From Roseobacter sp. HKCCD6576-2 (GTDB lineage Bacteria > Pseudomonadota > Alphaproteobacteria > Rhodobacterales > Rhodobacteraceae), in assembly GCF_013179285.1 (NCBI RefSeq), contig NZ_WVNW01000004.1:62001-126000 (forward strand): DNA of 64,000 nucleotides, given 5' to 3'. The translations under genes were made by a program, and so were the position numbers. The notes beneath the pieces were generated by a model, which had not been told where the DNA came from, searched no databases, and saw nothing but the letters and a program-made list of their open reading frames with translations. How positions within the stretch are numbered: position 1 is the first letter of the stretch; the number at the start of each line of letters is the position of its first letter. Below are positions 44,882 through 53,771 of the stretch, in pieces.

Positions 44882-45403
44882 ATGAAACCCTGGCTTATCT
44901 GGCTGATCCTTGGGATCATCTCCGTCCTGTTCGGCGTTATCGCACTCGGCAACGCCTTTGCGGCGTCTGTCGCGGTGACCCTGCTGACCGGTTCGCTTTT
45001 CCTGATCTCTGGTGTGTTTCAGATCGCCGCCGGGTTTCGGGAACAGAAACGCGCCAACAAGCTCTTCGCGGTTCTCGTGGGGCTGTTGGGTCTCTTTGTC
45101 GGGATATCTCTGCTCTTGCACCCGCTTGAGGGGATGATTTCGCTGACCTTGCTCGTGGCGCTTCTCTTGGCGGCGGCGGGCGTCGCACGGTTGGTCTTCG
45201 CCTACCGTATGCGCGAGACGTCGTTCTTCTGGCCGATGCTGATCTCAGGCGCGCTTGCGGTGCTCTTGGCGGGTTATATCTTTGCCAATTTCGGCGTAGC
45301 GACGATGAGCCTTTTGGGCCTGCTGGTTGGTGTCGAGTTGCTGCTGAATGGCGGCGGGCTGATCGTGTGGGCCTTCTATCTGCGGATGGCGTCGAGAGGT
45401 TAG
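44882..45403 (+). CDS. HdeD-family (DUF308) membrane protein
   Basis: A 173-residue, six-helix protein. The repeated pattern of short helix pairs (LILGIISVLFGVIAL, LFLISGVFQIAAGF, LLGLFVGISLLLHPL, MLISGALAVLLAGYIF) is typical of HdeD-like proteins, linked to acid resistance in E. coli. Function here is unproven. Its last 4 bp overlap the end of the convergent HupE-like gene. Confidence 0.83.
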   Translation: MKPWLIWLILGIISVLFGVIALGNAFAASVAVTLLTGSLFLISGVFQIAAGFREQKRANKLFAVLVGLLGLFVGISLLLHPLEGMISLTLLVALLLAAAGVARLVFAYRMRETSFFWPMLISGALAVLLAGYIFANFGVATMSLLGLLVGVELLLNGGGLIVWAFYLRMASRG

Positions 45404-46548
45404 AGGAACACCCGTTCAATCGTCCACCACGCGCCGACAAGGGCGATCGCCAACGAGGCGGGCACCGCGATCCAGGGCCGATAGAAATCCCGTTTCCCGA
45501 ACCAAAGCCCAACCGCCAGAAACGCACCCGCGATCACTGCAAGCTGTCCAACCTCGACCCCGATATTGAACCCGACCAGGGCCCAGCCAAACCGCTCGCT
45601 GGCGATGCCGAAATCGCCCAAGACGCTGGCAAAGCCAAGCCCGTGCAGCAGACCAAAGGCAAAAACCAAAGCCGTTCGTGCCCGGACATTGCCCCAGCCC
45701 AACACATTCTCCACACCGACATAGACAATCGAGGCCGCGATCAACGGCTCCACGATGCTGGCCGGAAGGCTAATGATCTCAAGACTGGCCAGCGCCAGGG
45801 TGATTGTATGCGCCACGGTGAAGGCCGTGACCTGAAACAGCAGCGGGCGCAGCTTTAGCGAAAAGAAAAACAGGCCCAGAACGAACAGGATATGATCGAT
45901 TCCAAGCGGAATGATGTGTTCAAACCCCGCAACGACATAACGCACGAAGACGGACCCCGCGCCCTCGGTCAGGATCTCCGCCCGTGGCAAAGGCTCCGAC
46001 AGGGCACCACCGGTCAAAAAGCCCTCATAGGCCTCTTCGCCGCCACCGACCTGGCGCAAAACCAAGGTGCCATAACCGGCATCCCATCCGATCTGGACCG
46101 GGGCCGACCCCTCGGGCAAATCGGCGCGGAGGATCAGCACCGAATCCCGTGGCAGCTCAACATCGCCCACGTCAGGGACAGTCATGCCGACGATCTCGGG
46201 CGACATGCGGGTCCCGCCCACATCAATCACAATGCCCCCAGAAATCCGCTCCCAGGCCGCGCGGAACGCCGCCTCTAGCGTTGCCGAGTCCTGCGCCCGC
46301 AATTGATCATAAATCGCGGCCTCGGGCGCGGCATTGGTGTCCTCCAACCCCTCCAGGTTGATCCCGGCGATCAGCGGCTCCAGCGTCAAGCGCAGGCTCA
46401 TCCGCACCTCGCGCGCATCCACCTCCACGTCCGCGATGGTGGGGCGAATCTCATGTGCGCTCGCCGCAATCCCGGCCAAAAGCAGCGCCATTGACAGGAT
46501 CAACGAACGCCCCAAGCTATAAGCCCACGGTAAAAGGACCTGGATCAT
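45400..46548 (-). CDS. HupE/UreJ-type membrane protein with long extracytoplasmic domain
   Basis: The 382-residue protein has a signal peptide (about 1-31), then a periplasmic domain (about 32-185) beginning HEIRPTIADVEVD. The C-terminal membrane part contains GFEHIIPLGIDHILFVLGLFFFS and AHTITLALASL, the His/Asp-rich helices of the HupE/UreJ family, some of which import nickel or cobalt. AAGGAG lies 7 nt before the ATG at 46548, within the opposite gene. That ATG and the start of the DUF4198 gene share the four bases CATG. Confidence 0.85.
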   Translation of the reverse strand: MIQVLLPWAYSLGRSLILSMALLLAGIAASAHEIRPTIADVEVDAREVRMSLRLTLEPLIAGINLEGLEDTNAAPEAAIYDQLRAQDSATLEAAFRAAWERISGGIVIDVGGTRMSPEIVGMTVPDVGDVELPRDSVLILRADLPEGSAPVQIGWDAGYGTLVLRQVGGGEEAYEGFLTGGALSEPLPRAEILTEGAGSVFVRYVVAGFEHIIPLGIDHILFVLGLFFFSLKLRPLLFQVTAFTVAHTITLALASLEIISLPASIVEPLIAASIVYVGVENVLGWGNVRARTALVFAFGLLHGLGFASVLGDFGIASERFGWALVGFNIGVEVGQLAVIAGAFLAVGLWFGKRDFYRPWIAVPASLAIALVGAWWTIERVFL

Positions 46549-47350
46549 GCGGCATCTCCTTCTTGCGCTCACCCTCGCGCTGACGCTCGGCGTGAGCAAG
46601 ACCCAAGCGCATGAATTTTGGATTGAACCCGAAGGTTTTCAGATCGCACCCGACGATAACATCACCGCCTATCTCCGCGTCGGCCAGGAGTTCTCGGGCG
46701 TCACGATCTCCTATTTGCCCCGCAACTTCACCCGATTTGACGTGATGCAGGGCGACATACTGACCAATGTAGAGGGGCGTTTGGGTGACAACCCGGCGCT
46801 CGACATGGGTGGGTTTAACGACGGCTTGGCGATCATCGTGCATGAGACCACCGCCAATCGTCTGACATATGATGAGTGGGACAGCTTCCTCAGATTTGCG
46901 GCCCACAAAGATTTCGGCGATGTCGAAGCCCGGCACGATGCGCGCGGCTTACCCCGTGAAGGATTCCGCGAGAGCTATATCCGCTATGCCAAGAGCCTGG
47001 TCGCAATTGGCGATGGGGCTGGCCAAGATCGGCAGGTGGGCCTGGCGACCGAGATTGTGGCGCTGGCCAACCCCTATACTGATGACGTGAGCGCGGGCCT
47101 GCCGGTTCAAGTGCTCCTTGATGGTGCACCCCGGGTGAATGCGCAGGTGGAACTCTTCGACCGCGCTCCGGATGGAACGGTTGAGATCACCCTTCATCAC
47201 ACCGATGAAGCCGGCATCGCGGTTCTACCCGTCACTGCCGGGCACGAGTACCTCGCCGATGCGGTCGTGTTGGAGCCGCTCGATGCGCCCACCCCCTCCG
47301 ATCCGGTTTGGCTCTCCCGATGGGCCTCGCTCACCTTCTCTGTACCGTGA
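46547..47350 (+). CDS. DUF4198-family periplasmic protein
   Basis: The 267-residue protein has a signal peptide (about 1-21) cleaved before HEFWIEPEGFQI, the hallmark of DUF4198, a family of periplasmic proteins often found with nickel or cobalt uptake genes. The rest is beta-rich, with a late GIAVLPVTAGHEYLADAVVL. The ATG at 46547 overlaps the HupE-like start on the other strand, and its ribosome-binding site (AAAAGGA) lies inside that gene. The pairing suggests a metal-uptake role, by inference. Confidence 0.85.
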   Translation: MRHLLLALTLALTLGVSKTQAHEFWIEPEGFQIAPDDNITAYLRVGQEFSGVTISYLPRNFTRFDVMQGDILTNVEGRLGDNPALDMGGFNDGLAIIVHETTANRLTYDEWDSFLRFAAHKDFGDVEARHDARGLPREGFRESYIRYAKSLVAIGDGAGQDRQVGLATEIVALANPYTDDVSAGLPVQVLLDGAPRVNAQVELFDRAPDGTVEITLHHTDEAGIAVLPVTAGHEYLADAVVLEPLDAPTPSDPVWLSRWASLTFSVP

Positions 47351-47411
47351 GTCCCGCTTGCCCCCAACGCCGGGGCGCGGTATCTGCTCTGCGGACTAAA
47401 GGAGACGCCAG

Positions 47412-48017
47412 ATGGATAAGTTCACAACGCTGACGGGCATCGCGGCCCCCATGCCGATGATCAATGTCGATACTGACATGATCATCCCGAAGCAGTTTCT
47501 GAAAACCATCAAGCGCTCCGGCCTCGGCGTGAACCTCTTTGACGAGATGCGTTATGACGACGATGGCAAGGAAATCCCCGATTTCGTGCTGAACCAGCCC
47601 GCCTATCGCGAGGCCGAAATTCTGGTGGCCGGCGACAATTTCGGCTGCGGCTCGTCGCGGGAACATGCGCCTTGGGCGATCAAGGATTTCGGCATCCGCT
47701 GCGTTATTGCGCCGAGCTTCGCGGACATCTTCTTCAACAACTGCTTCAAGAACGGCATCTTGCCAATCGCATTGCCGCAGGAGCAGGTCGATCTGCTAAT
47801 GAAAGACGCGGAGAAGGGCGCCAATGCCCGGATGAGCGTCGATCTGGAGAGCCAGACCATCACCACATCCGAAGGCGAAGTTATCAGCTTCGAAGTGGAT
47901 GCGTTCAAGAAACACTGCCTTCTGAACGGGCTGGATGATATCGGCCTGACGATGGAAAAATCCGCCTCCATCGCCAGTTTCGAAGCCAAAGCGAGCGCCG
48001 AGCGCCCCTGGGTCTGA
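47412..48017 (+). CDS. leuD: 3-isopropylmalate dehydratase small subunit
   Basis: Partner of LeuC. The 201 residues contain [41 protein letters not shown], and the Phe/Asn-rich [19 protein letters not shown] typical of LeuD. It follows DUF4198 by 61 bp, with AGGAGA in front of the ATG. leuC is on the same strand about 3.9 kb upstream. Confidence 0.96.
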   Translation: MDKFTTLTGIAAPMPMINVDTDMIIPKQFLKTIKRSGLGVNLFDEMRYDDDGKEIPDFVLNQPAYREAEILVAGDNFGCGSSREHAPWAIKDFGIRCVIAPSFADIFFNNCFKNGILPIALPQEQVDLLMKDAEKGANARMSVDLESQTITTSEGEVISFEVDAFKKHCLLNGLDDIGLTMEKSASIASFEAKASAERPWV

Positions 48018-48261
48018 CCCCGAAGCCACTACATCTTGCGGTCGGATAATACGGCCCTGCTAGCCCTGAATGCAGGTGATGCAATCGGGCGACACCTGTT
48101 ACGTGAAAACAGCCGTTTCGATTCCATGACTGGAATCAGAGGGTTGCCTCAGGATGTGAATGTGGGCAAGATTGTGGCAATCGAGGCATCCCAACGGCAG
48201 ATTGGGGCAAAAACGTGGAAAAAGGGGCGCAAGAATAGGTCCCGTCCAGGTTGAGGGTTGA
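48018..48261. other. Intergenic region after leuD
   Basis: About 240 bp with no supported gene. A short GATTCC/GGAATC inverted repeat lies at 48120-48137, and a purine-rich GAAAAAGGGGCGCAAG stretch near 48219. It likely holds the promoter of the membrane protein gene that follows. Confidence 0.45.
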
Positions 48262-49113
48262 GTGTTGAAGGCAGTGATTTCACAGCTTGTTGGCGCTGTG
48301 GTCAGGGCGATCCTGGTGTTGGTCGTCATTTCCACGCCATCCCTGCTTATACCAGGGACAAGCGAGGAGACGACACAAATCGTCACGTTGATCGGCCTCT
48401 TCGCCGCTGTTTTCACCTTTTCCGAATACGCCTCCACTTATCCGGGCTTGATCGAATTTCGCGATGCTCAGCCGTACAATCGCGTGCGCATGGTCTCTGT
48501 TTTCATCGCCCTTTTCGCGCTCAGCGTTGTGGTCTCGGCGGGCGATGTGTCGACTCTGTCGCTGGTGATCAATGCAACCGGCTTCATCATCGCCGAGGCG
48601 CTCGATTTTCCATTTAGCCCACTGCGAGTGCTGATGGGGCAACTGCCGCCAGATGTAGACCCTCGGACTGCGGCGGAGATAGAAATTATGGCTGGCCTCT
48701 CGGCCCTGATCGGGCTCCTGACGTTGTCGATCTTTGCGATCCTGGTCAGGTTGCAACAATGGCCGAACCGACGTTCGGCCTTCAACGTCTGGATCAACTT
48801 GCCGACATTCGATCCGACAACGGGCGGCGATATCGTTACGCGGCTCCTCCGGGATGCCCGCGTTAACATAATATTAGGCTTCGCTTTGCCATACATCCTC
48901 CCGGTGCTCGCATCGGTCGGTGCTGCGCAACTGGAGATGTCGATCCTCGACTCGCCGCAAACCCTGGTCTGGACGATCACCGCATGGATGTTCCTGCCCG
49001 TCACGATGTTTATGCGCGGCATGGCCATGGGCCGGGTGGCCGACATGATCAACAGTCGACGCAAACGTCTGGTCGCCAAACTCGATCCAAACGACGGCTA
49101 CGCTGCAGCCTAG
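48262..49113 (+). CDS. Multi-helix membrane protein, unknown function
   Basis: The 283-residue protein has about six hydrophobic segments: VVRAILVLVVISTPSLL, IGLFAAVFTFSEYA, VSVFIALFALSVVVSA, IMAGLSALIGLLTLSIFA, IILGFALPYILPVLA and TITAWMFLPVTMF. A hydrophilic loop with DFPFSPLRVLMGQLPPDVDP lies between helices 3 and 4. The start is GTG after GAGGG. No family is recognised. It sits in the leuD-leuB interval on the same strand. Confidence 0.72.
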   Translation: MLKAVISQLVGAVVRAILVLVVISTPSLLIPGTSEETTQIVTLIGLFAAVFTFSEYASTYPGLIEFRDAQPYNRVRMVSVFIALFALSVVVSAGDVSTLSLVINATGFIIAEALDFPFSPLRVLMGQLPPDVDPRTAAEIEIMAGLSALIGLLTLSIFAILVRLQQWPNRRSAFNVWINLPTFDPTTGGDIVTRLLRDARVNIILGFALPYILPVLASVGAAQLEMSILDSPQTLVWTITAWMFLPVTMFMRGMAMGRVADMINSRRKRLVAKLDPNDGYAAA

Positions 49114-50150
49114 CTTTTCTGTTTTTTGCAATCCTTTGGCCAAGTTCTCTCGTTGCAGAGACGCTGCGCCTTGTCGTATTTCACAGCGCGCTGTCCCACG
49201 ACGGGCCGGGTTTGCTACTAGCCGACCTGGTGGATGAAGACCCTGACCCTGATATCGCGGCCACGCTGGATGTCATCGTGGCAGCCAACGCCGATATCCT
49301 TCTCATTCTGGGCATCGATTATGATGCCGAGGGGCACGCCCTCGCCGCACTCACCAACGCACTCGCTGCGCGCGAGATCTCTTACCCTCATCTGTTCTCG
49401 CGCCGCCCCAATACGGGGCGGCCCACCGGCGTCGACGTGGATGGAAATGGCCGCTTGGGTGAACCACGCGACGCCCAAGGCTATGGCCGGTTCAATGGCC
49501 AAGGCGGCATGGCACTGCTCTCACGTTTGCCGATCGAGACCGACCAAATCCGAGATTTCACAGATTTCCTCTGGGCCGACCTGCCCGAAAGCGCCGCGCC
49601 CCGGGTGTTGAGCCCCGACGCGGCGCAGGTTCTTCGCCTTGCCACCGTGGCTGCCTGGGATATCCCGCTGCGCCGAACAACCGGAGCGACTTTCCATATC
49701 CTCGCTTTCCATGCATCGCCGCCGGTGTTCGACGGGCCGGAAGACCGGAATGGCTGGCGCAACGCTGACGAATTGCGGTTCTGGCAACTTTATCTGGATG
49801 GGTGGTCGCCCAATGGTCCGGCCTTCACCGCTGAAAACTTTGCTTTGATGGGCACGCTGAATGTGGACCCGGACCGTGGTGAAGGGCATCGCGAGGTCGT
49901 GCAAACTCTCTTGGACCACCCGGCCCTACAAGACCCGGCCCCGCGAGCGCCGGATGGCCGTCTGGTCACCACCGATTGGGACGAACCAACGCCCGGCAAT
50001 CTCAGGGTCGATTACATCCTTCCCGCAGCCACGCTCAACGTCACAGATAGTGGTATCCTCTGGCCAGACTCCGAGACGGCGACGCCCCCAAGATCGGCGG
50101 TCGCGGCTGCATCGGATCATCGATTGATCTGGGTCGATCTAGAGTTCTAA
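48984..50150 (+). CDS. Endonuclease/exonuclease/phosphatase-fold secreted protein, start uncertain
   Basis: The recognisable protein begins at about 49086 with a signal-like SKRRLRCSLAFLFFAILWP then SSLVAETLRLVVF. It continues with ALLSRLPIETDQIRDF, FALMGTLNVDP, and ASDHRLIWVDLEF at the C-terminus, matching the endonuclease/exonuclease/phosphatase fold. Several usual metal ligands are visible (final Asp-His). The only in-frame ATG, GTG or TTG upstream is the ATG at 48984, which lies 130 bp inside the preceding gene and would give an unusually long leader. The true start may be a rare codon near 49100. Substrate unknown. Confidence 0.65.
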   Translation: MDVPARHDVYARHGHGPGGRHDQQSTQTSGRQTRSKRRLRCSLAFLFFAILWPSSLVAETLRLVVFHSALSHDGPGLLLADLVDEDPDPDIAATLDVIVAANADILLILGIDYDAEGHALAALTNALAAREISYPHLFSRRPNTGRPTGVDVDGNGRLGEPRDAQGYGRFNGQGGMALLSRLPIETDQIRDFTDFLWADLPESAAPRVLSPDAAQVLRLATVAAWDIPLRRTTGATFHILAFHASPPVFDGPEDRNGWRNADELRFWQLYLDGWSPNGPAFTAENFALMGTLNVDPDRGEGHREVVQTLLDHPALQDPAPRAPDGRLVTTDWDEPTPGNLRVDYILPAATLNVTDSGILWPDSETATPPRSAVAAASDHRLIWVDLEF

Positions 50151-51002
50151 CGCCGCTCGTATCGCGTCCTCCACGGGCGTTTGCGGCAGGTCAGGCAGCA
50201 ATGTCGCAAGCGCGGTTCCATCCAGTTCATGCGGCTGGTCCCAAAGATAGCGCATCTCCAGGAGGTACCGCGCCTCGGCCCAAGACGGGCGCGCGATCTG
50301 GAGCGGCAGCCATGACATACGAGACACGGTGACCTCCCGCCCAACAGCAGCTCCGCAAGCCGTCGCCAACTCCTCACCCGTCAGCGTATACCCACCAAAG
50401 GCCAAATCCGTGAACTGGCCCAAATCCGCCCGCATCTCGGCCAAGGGCGGCAAGGCAGCGGTCATATCGGGCAGGAACGCCCAAGAATGCGGCTGATCCA
50501 GCGCCCCGGGATAGCTGAGCTTCCCCGTCGCGGCGTCCTTGGCGATGATCCGGTCGAACCAACCGGCCGAGGCCTGATTGTCGAGGAAATCTCCGCCTCT
50601 GAGCAAGATCACTTGCACATCCGCATCGCGATAGCTCTGCTCCATCTCGATCCGCAGCCGCCCAAGCCCGTTCGTTGCCCGCTGCGGCACCTCCGGCCCA
50701 ACGACACGGGGCATCGCGTCGCGAAAGCCATATACATAGACATTCGCGGGCTGCATGACGGTCGCGCCACTTGCCTTCGCCGCTTCGATCACCTGCCGCG
50801 TCAACCCCGGCAAGAGCGCGGCCCATTTGCTGTATGGCGGGTTCCAACCATTGACGATCACATCCGCACCGCTTGCCGCGTTCAGAAGGTCGCCCTTCGT
50901 GCGGTCATAAAGGCGCAGGTCCCACCCGGCCTCGCGAAACGCGGCGCTGGCGTTGCGGCCAAACCGACCGGTTGCTCCAAGGATAAGCGCTGTTTGGGTC
51001 AT
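50139..51002 (-). CDS. NAD(P)-binding epimerase/reductase-like protein
   Basis: A 287-residue extended-SDR-type protein. The Rossmann motif is LILGATGRFGRNASAAF, followed by GADVIVNGWNPPYSKWA and NVYVYG, where a Tyr-x-x-x-Lys pair would be expected but is not clear. The C-terminal part is helical, with GGYTLTGEELATACGAAVGR. It converges on the phosphatase-fold gene (12 bp overlap) and is divergent from leuB. Reaction unknown. Confidence 0.82.
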   Translation of the reverse strand: MTQTALILGATGRFGRNASAAFREAGWDLRLYDRTKGDLLNAASGADVIVNGWNPPYSKWAALLPGLTRQVIEAAKASGATVMQPANVYVYGFRDAMPRVVGPEVPQRATNGLGRLRIEMEQSYRDADVQVILLRGGDFLDNQASAGWFDRIIAKDAATGKLSYPGALDQPHSWAFLPDMTAALPPLAEMRADLGQFTDLAFGGYTLTGEELATACGAAVGREVTVSRMSWLPLQIARPSWAEARYLLEMRYLWDQPHELDGTALATLLPDLPQTPVEDAIRAALEL

Positions 51003-51249
51003 CTGACTTCCCCAGTACCATGAACCTGCTCCACATACACCATTCGGGTGTTTTCGTGGCAGTTTCATAAACCGGACACGCGGGAGAGATCGACGATTAG
51101 ATCACCGGGTTTCTCCGACAACGGCTTGGACAAGACCCAGACACCCAGCATCACCCGCGTTCTGCAGCACCTGTCACCCATGGTTTCTTGACCCTCCCGG
51201 GCGCAGCCGTTACCGCAGGGGCAGTGATTTTCCGAAGGACGCCCTGACC

Positions 51250-52356
51250 ATGACCAACCCCTCCCTCCTGATCCTGCCCGGCGACGGCATTGGCCCCGAA
51301 GTGATGGCCGAGGTGCGCAAAATCATCGACTGGATGGGGTCAGCGCGGGGGCTGCACTTCGATGTGTCCGAAGATCTGGTCGGCGGCGCCGCCTATGACG
51401 CCCATGGCACGCCGCTGCATGGCGACACGATGGCCAAAGCCCAAGAGGTCGACGCGGTTTTGCTCGGCGCCGTCGGTGGCCCGAAATACGATGTGCTTGA
51501 TTTCAGCGTGAAGCCCGAACGCGGCTTGTTGCGCCTCCGCAAAGAGATGGACCTTTTTGCAAATCTCCGCCCCGCGCAGTGTTTCGACGCCTTGGCCGAT
51601 TTCAGCAGCCTGAAGAAAGACGTGGTGGCCGGGCTCGACATCATGATCGTGCGCGAACTGACCTCGGGTGTCTATTTCGGCGAGCCGCGCGGCATCCATA
51701 CCGAAGGCAATGAACGCGTCGGGATCAATACGCAGCGCTACACCGAAAGCGAGATCGATCGTGTGGCGCGCGCCGCTTTTGAGCTGGCCCGCAAACGCTC
51801 CGGCAAGGTCTGCTCGATGGAGAAGGCCAATGTGATGGAGAGCGGCATCCTCTGGCGCGAGGTGGTGCAAGAGATCCATGACAAGGATTATGCGGATGTG
51901 GAGCTCAGCCACATGTATGCCGACAATGGCGCGATGCAGCTTGTCCGTGCCCCCAAACAGTTTGACGTGATCCTGACCGACAACCTGTTCGGCGATATCC
52001 TGTCCGATTGCGCCGCGATGCTGACCGGCAGTCTTGGCATGTTGCCCTCCGCGTCGCTTGGCGCCCCGATGGAGAATGGCCGCCCGAAGGCGCTTTATGA
52101 GCCGGTCCATGGCTCCGCCCCTGACATCACCGGCCAGGGCAAAGCCAATCCGATCGCCTGTATTCTCAGCTTCGCCATGGCGCTGCGCTATTCCTTCGAT
52201 CAGGGGGATGAGGCGGACCGGCTGGAGAAAGCGGTCGAGGATGTCTTGGCCGATGGGCTCCGCACCGCCGATCTTCTGGGCGAAGACGGCGCGACACCGG
52301 TCAGCACCTCGGAAATGGGTGACGCAATTGTCGCGAAACTGAGCGCTTCGGTCTGA
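51250..52356 (+). CDS. leuB: 3-isopropylmalate dehydrogenase
   Basis: It oxidatively decarboxylates 3-isopropylmalate in leucine synthesis. The 368-residue protein has [17 protein letters not shown], the substrate loop [52 protein letters not shown]-like [13 protein letters not shown], and [12 protein letters not shown] with the Asp residues that bind metal. The 247-bp gap before it shows no gene; a TTGACC-16 bp-TTACCG at about 51190 is a possible promoter. Confidence 0.96.
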   Translation: MTNPSLLILPGDGIGPEVMAEVRKIIDWMGSARGLHFDVSEDLVGGAAYDAHGTPLHGDTMAKAQEVDAVLLGAVGGPKYDVLDFSVKPERGLLRLRKEMDLFANLRPAQCFDALADFSSLKKDVVAGLDIMIVRELTSGVYFGEPRGIHTEGNERVGINTQRYTESEIDRVARAAFELARKRSGKVCSMEKANVMESGILWREVVQEIHDKDYADVELSHMYADNGAMQLVRAPKQFDVILTDNLFGDILSDCAAMLTGSLGMLPSASLGAPMENGRPKALYEPVHGSAPDITGQGKANPIACILSFAMALRYSFDQGDEADRLEKAVEDVLADGLRTADLLGEDGATPVSTSEMGDAIVAKLSASV

Positions 52357-52431
52357 AGATCGGCCGATTTCGGGCCGCATTCCGGCTCCGGCCTTGAGAT
52401 ATGGCCCCGATAGAGTATCGGTAAGCCTAGT

Positions 52432-53424
52432 ATGTCAGAGCAGAACGCCAATCTGCGCGGCGCGCTTTTCGCGCTGCTTGCCTTCGGGATATTTGCCAGC
52501 CACGACGTGGTGATTAAATATCTCGGCGGCAGCTATTCGCCGTTCCAGATCGTGTTTTTCAGCGTTCTCTTCGGCTTCCCGATTGTCACCTTCCTACTGA
52601 TGCGCGACGCACGCCCCGGCAATCTGCGCCCAGTCCACCCCTGGTGGACCGCCGCCCGCACGGTCGCGGCGGTGATCACGGGTGTCTGCGCCTTCTATGC
52701 GTTCTCCACCCTCCCGCTCACCCAGGTCTATGCGATCCTCTTCGCCGCGCCTTTGTTGATCACGCTCTTGGCCATTCCGATGCTGGGCGAAAGCGTTGGT
52801 TGGCGGCGGGGCTTGGCGGTCATCGTTGGACTGGGCGGCGTGTTGGTCGTTCTGCAACCGACGACCGCGACGCTGGAACTTGGCCATGTCGCCGCACTTG
52901 CCGCAGCCTTTGGCAGTGCCTTCGCCTCGATCATCGTGCGGAAGATTGGTCGTGACGAGCGCTCCGTCGTTCTGATCCTCTACCCGATGATGGCGAATTT
53001 CGTGTTGATGGGCGCGGCACTGCCCTTTGTCTATCAACCGATGCCGCTCGTCGATATCGGCGCCTCGGCTGTGATCTCCGCCATGGCGCTGACCGCGACC
53101 GCGTGTTTGATCATCGCCTATAAGACCGGCCAAGCGGTGATCGTCGCCCCGATGCAGTATTCGCAGATCATCTGGGCCAGCCTCTTTGGCTTTTTGTTCT
53201 TCGACGAAGGGATCGACCAACCCACCTTGATCGGAACCGCGATCATCGTGGCGTCGGGGATCTACATCGTGCTTCGCGAGGGCCGCGGCGACACATCGCG
53301 GACAACACCTGTCCTGCGCACCCGCTCGCGCGCCGGAACGCCAACCGCCCCTCGAGTGGCCAACTTCCTGCCCAAAGGTCAACGCGGCCCACAGGCACCC
53401 GATCATCCAACGGAAGAAAGATAG
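52432..53424 (+). CDS. EamA/DMT-family transporter
   Basis: A 330-residue, ten-helix transporter with the typical start GALFALLAFGIFASHDVVIKYLGG and second repeat starting ALAAAFGSAFASIIVRKIGRDE. A hydrophilic 45-residue C-terminal tail rich in Arg, Pro and Thr follows the last helix, longer than in the related protein at 37152-38021. Transported compound unknown. Confidence 0.88.
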   Translation: MSEQNANLRGALFALLAFGIFASHDVVIKYLGGSYSPFQIVFFSVLFGFPIVTFLLMRDARPGNLRPVHPWWTAARTVAAVITGVCAFYAFSTLPLTQVYAILFAAPLLITLLAIPMLGESVGWRRGLAVIVGLGGVLVVLQPTTATLELGHVAALAAAFGSAFASIIVRKIGRDERSVVLILYPMMANFVLMGAALPFVYQPMPLVDIGASAVISAMALTATACLIIAYKTGQAVIVAPMQYSQIIWASLFGFLFFDEGIDQPTLIGTAIIVASGIYIVLREGRGDTSRTTPVLRTRSRAGTPTAPRVANFLPKGQRGPQAPDHPTEER

Positions 53425-53533
53425 GTTACAAAAATCCGCCCAACCTGCGTTTTCTGTAACCTGTTCATCCCCCAGACCCACACATCCCCCTCTTGCAAAG
53501 CCTCCGATCCCCCGCTATCCCGCCGAGCACGGT

Positions 53534-53610
53534 CGGAGTGTAGCTCAGCCTGGTAGAGCACTGTCTTCGGGAGGCAGGGGTCGGAGGTTCGAATCCTCTC
53601 ACTCCGACCA
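53534..53610 (+). tRNA. tRNA-Pro, anticodon CGG
   Basis: 77 nt with encoded CCA. The acceptor stem is CGGAGTG / CACTCCG, the D arm is TAGCTCAGCCTGGTAGAGCA, and the anticodon stem is CTGTC / GGCAG with loop TTCGGGA, giving CGG. The T arm contains GGTTCGAATCC. All stems pair. No integrase or repeat of the tRNA 3' end is visible beside it. Confidence 0.97.
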
Positions 53611-53771
53611 AGTATTCCAGTATTTCCCTTTTGTGGCGTGAGTCATTTCAGGTGTTTTACCCCAAAAGACGTTGCCACAATACAATCGCCCAAGAAGACC
53701 TTAACGCGCCACTATCCGTAGGGCGGACAGGTTTGGGAAAGACCTTGCATCTCAGGGAAAAGCGGCCCCAA

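Noticed and set aside
53534-53771. Possible integration site at tRNA-Pro
   Set aside because: No integrase gene and no duplicated tRNA 3' end were seen in the window.
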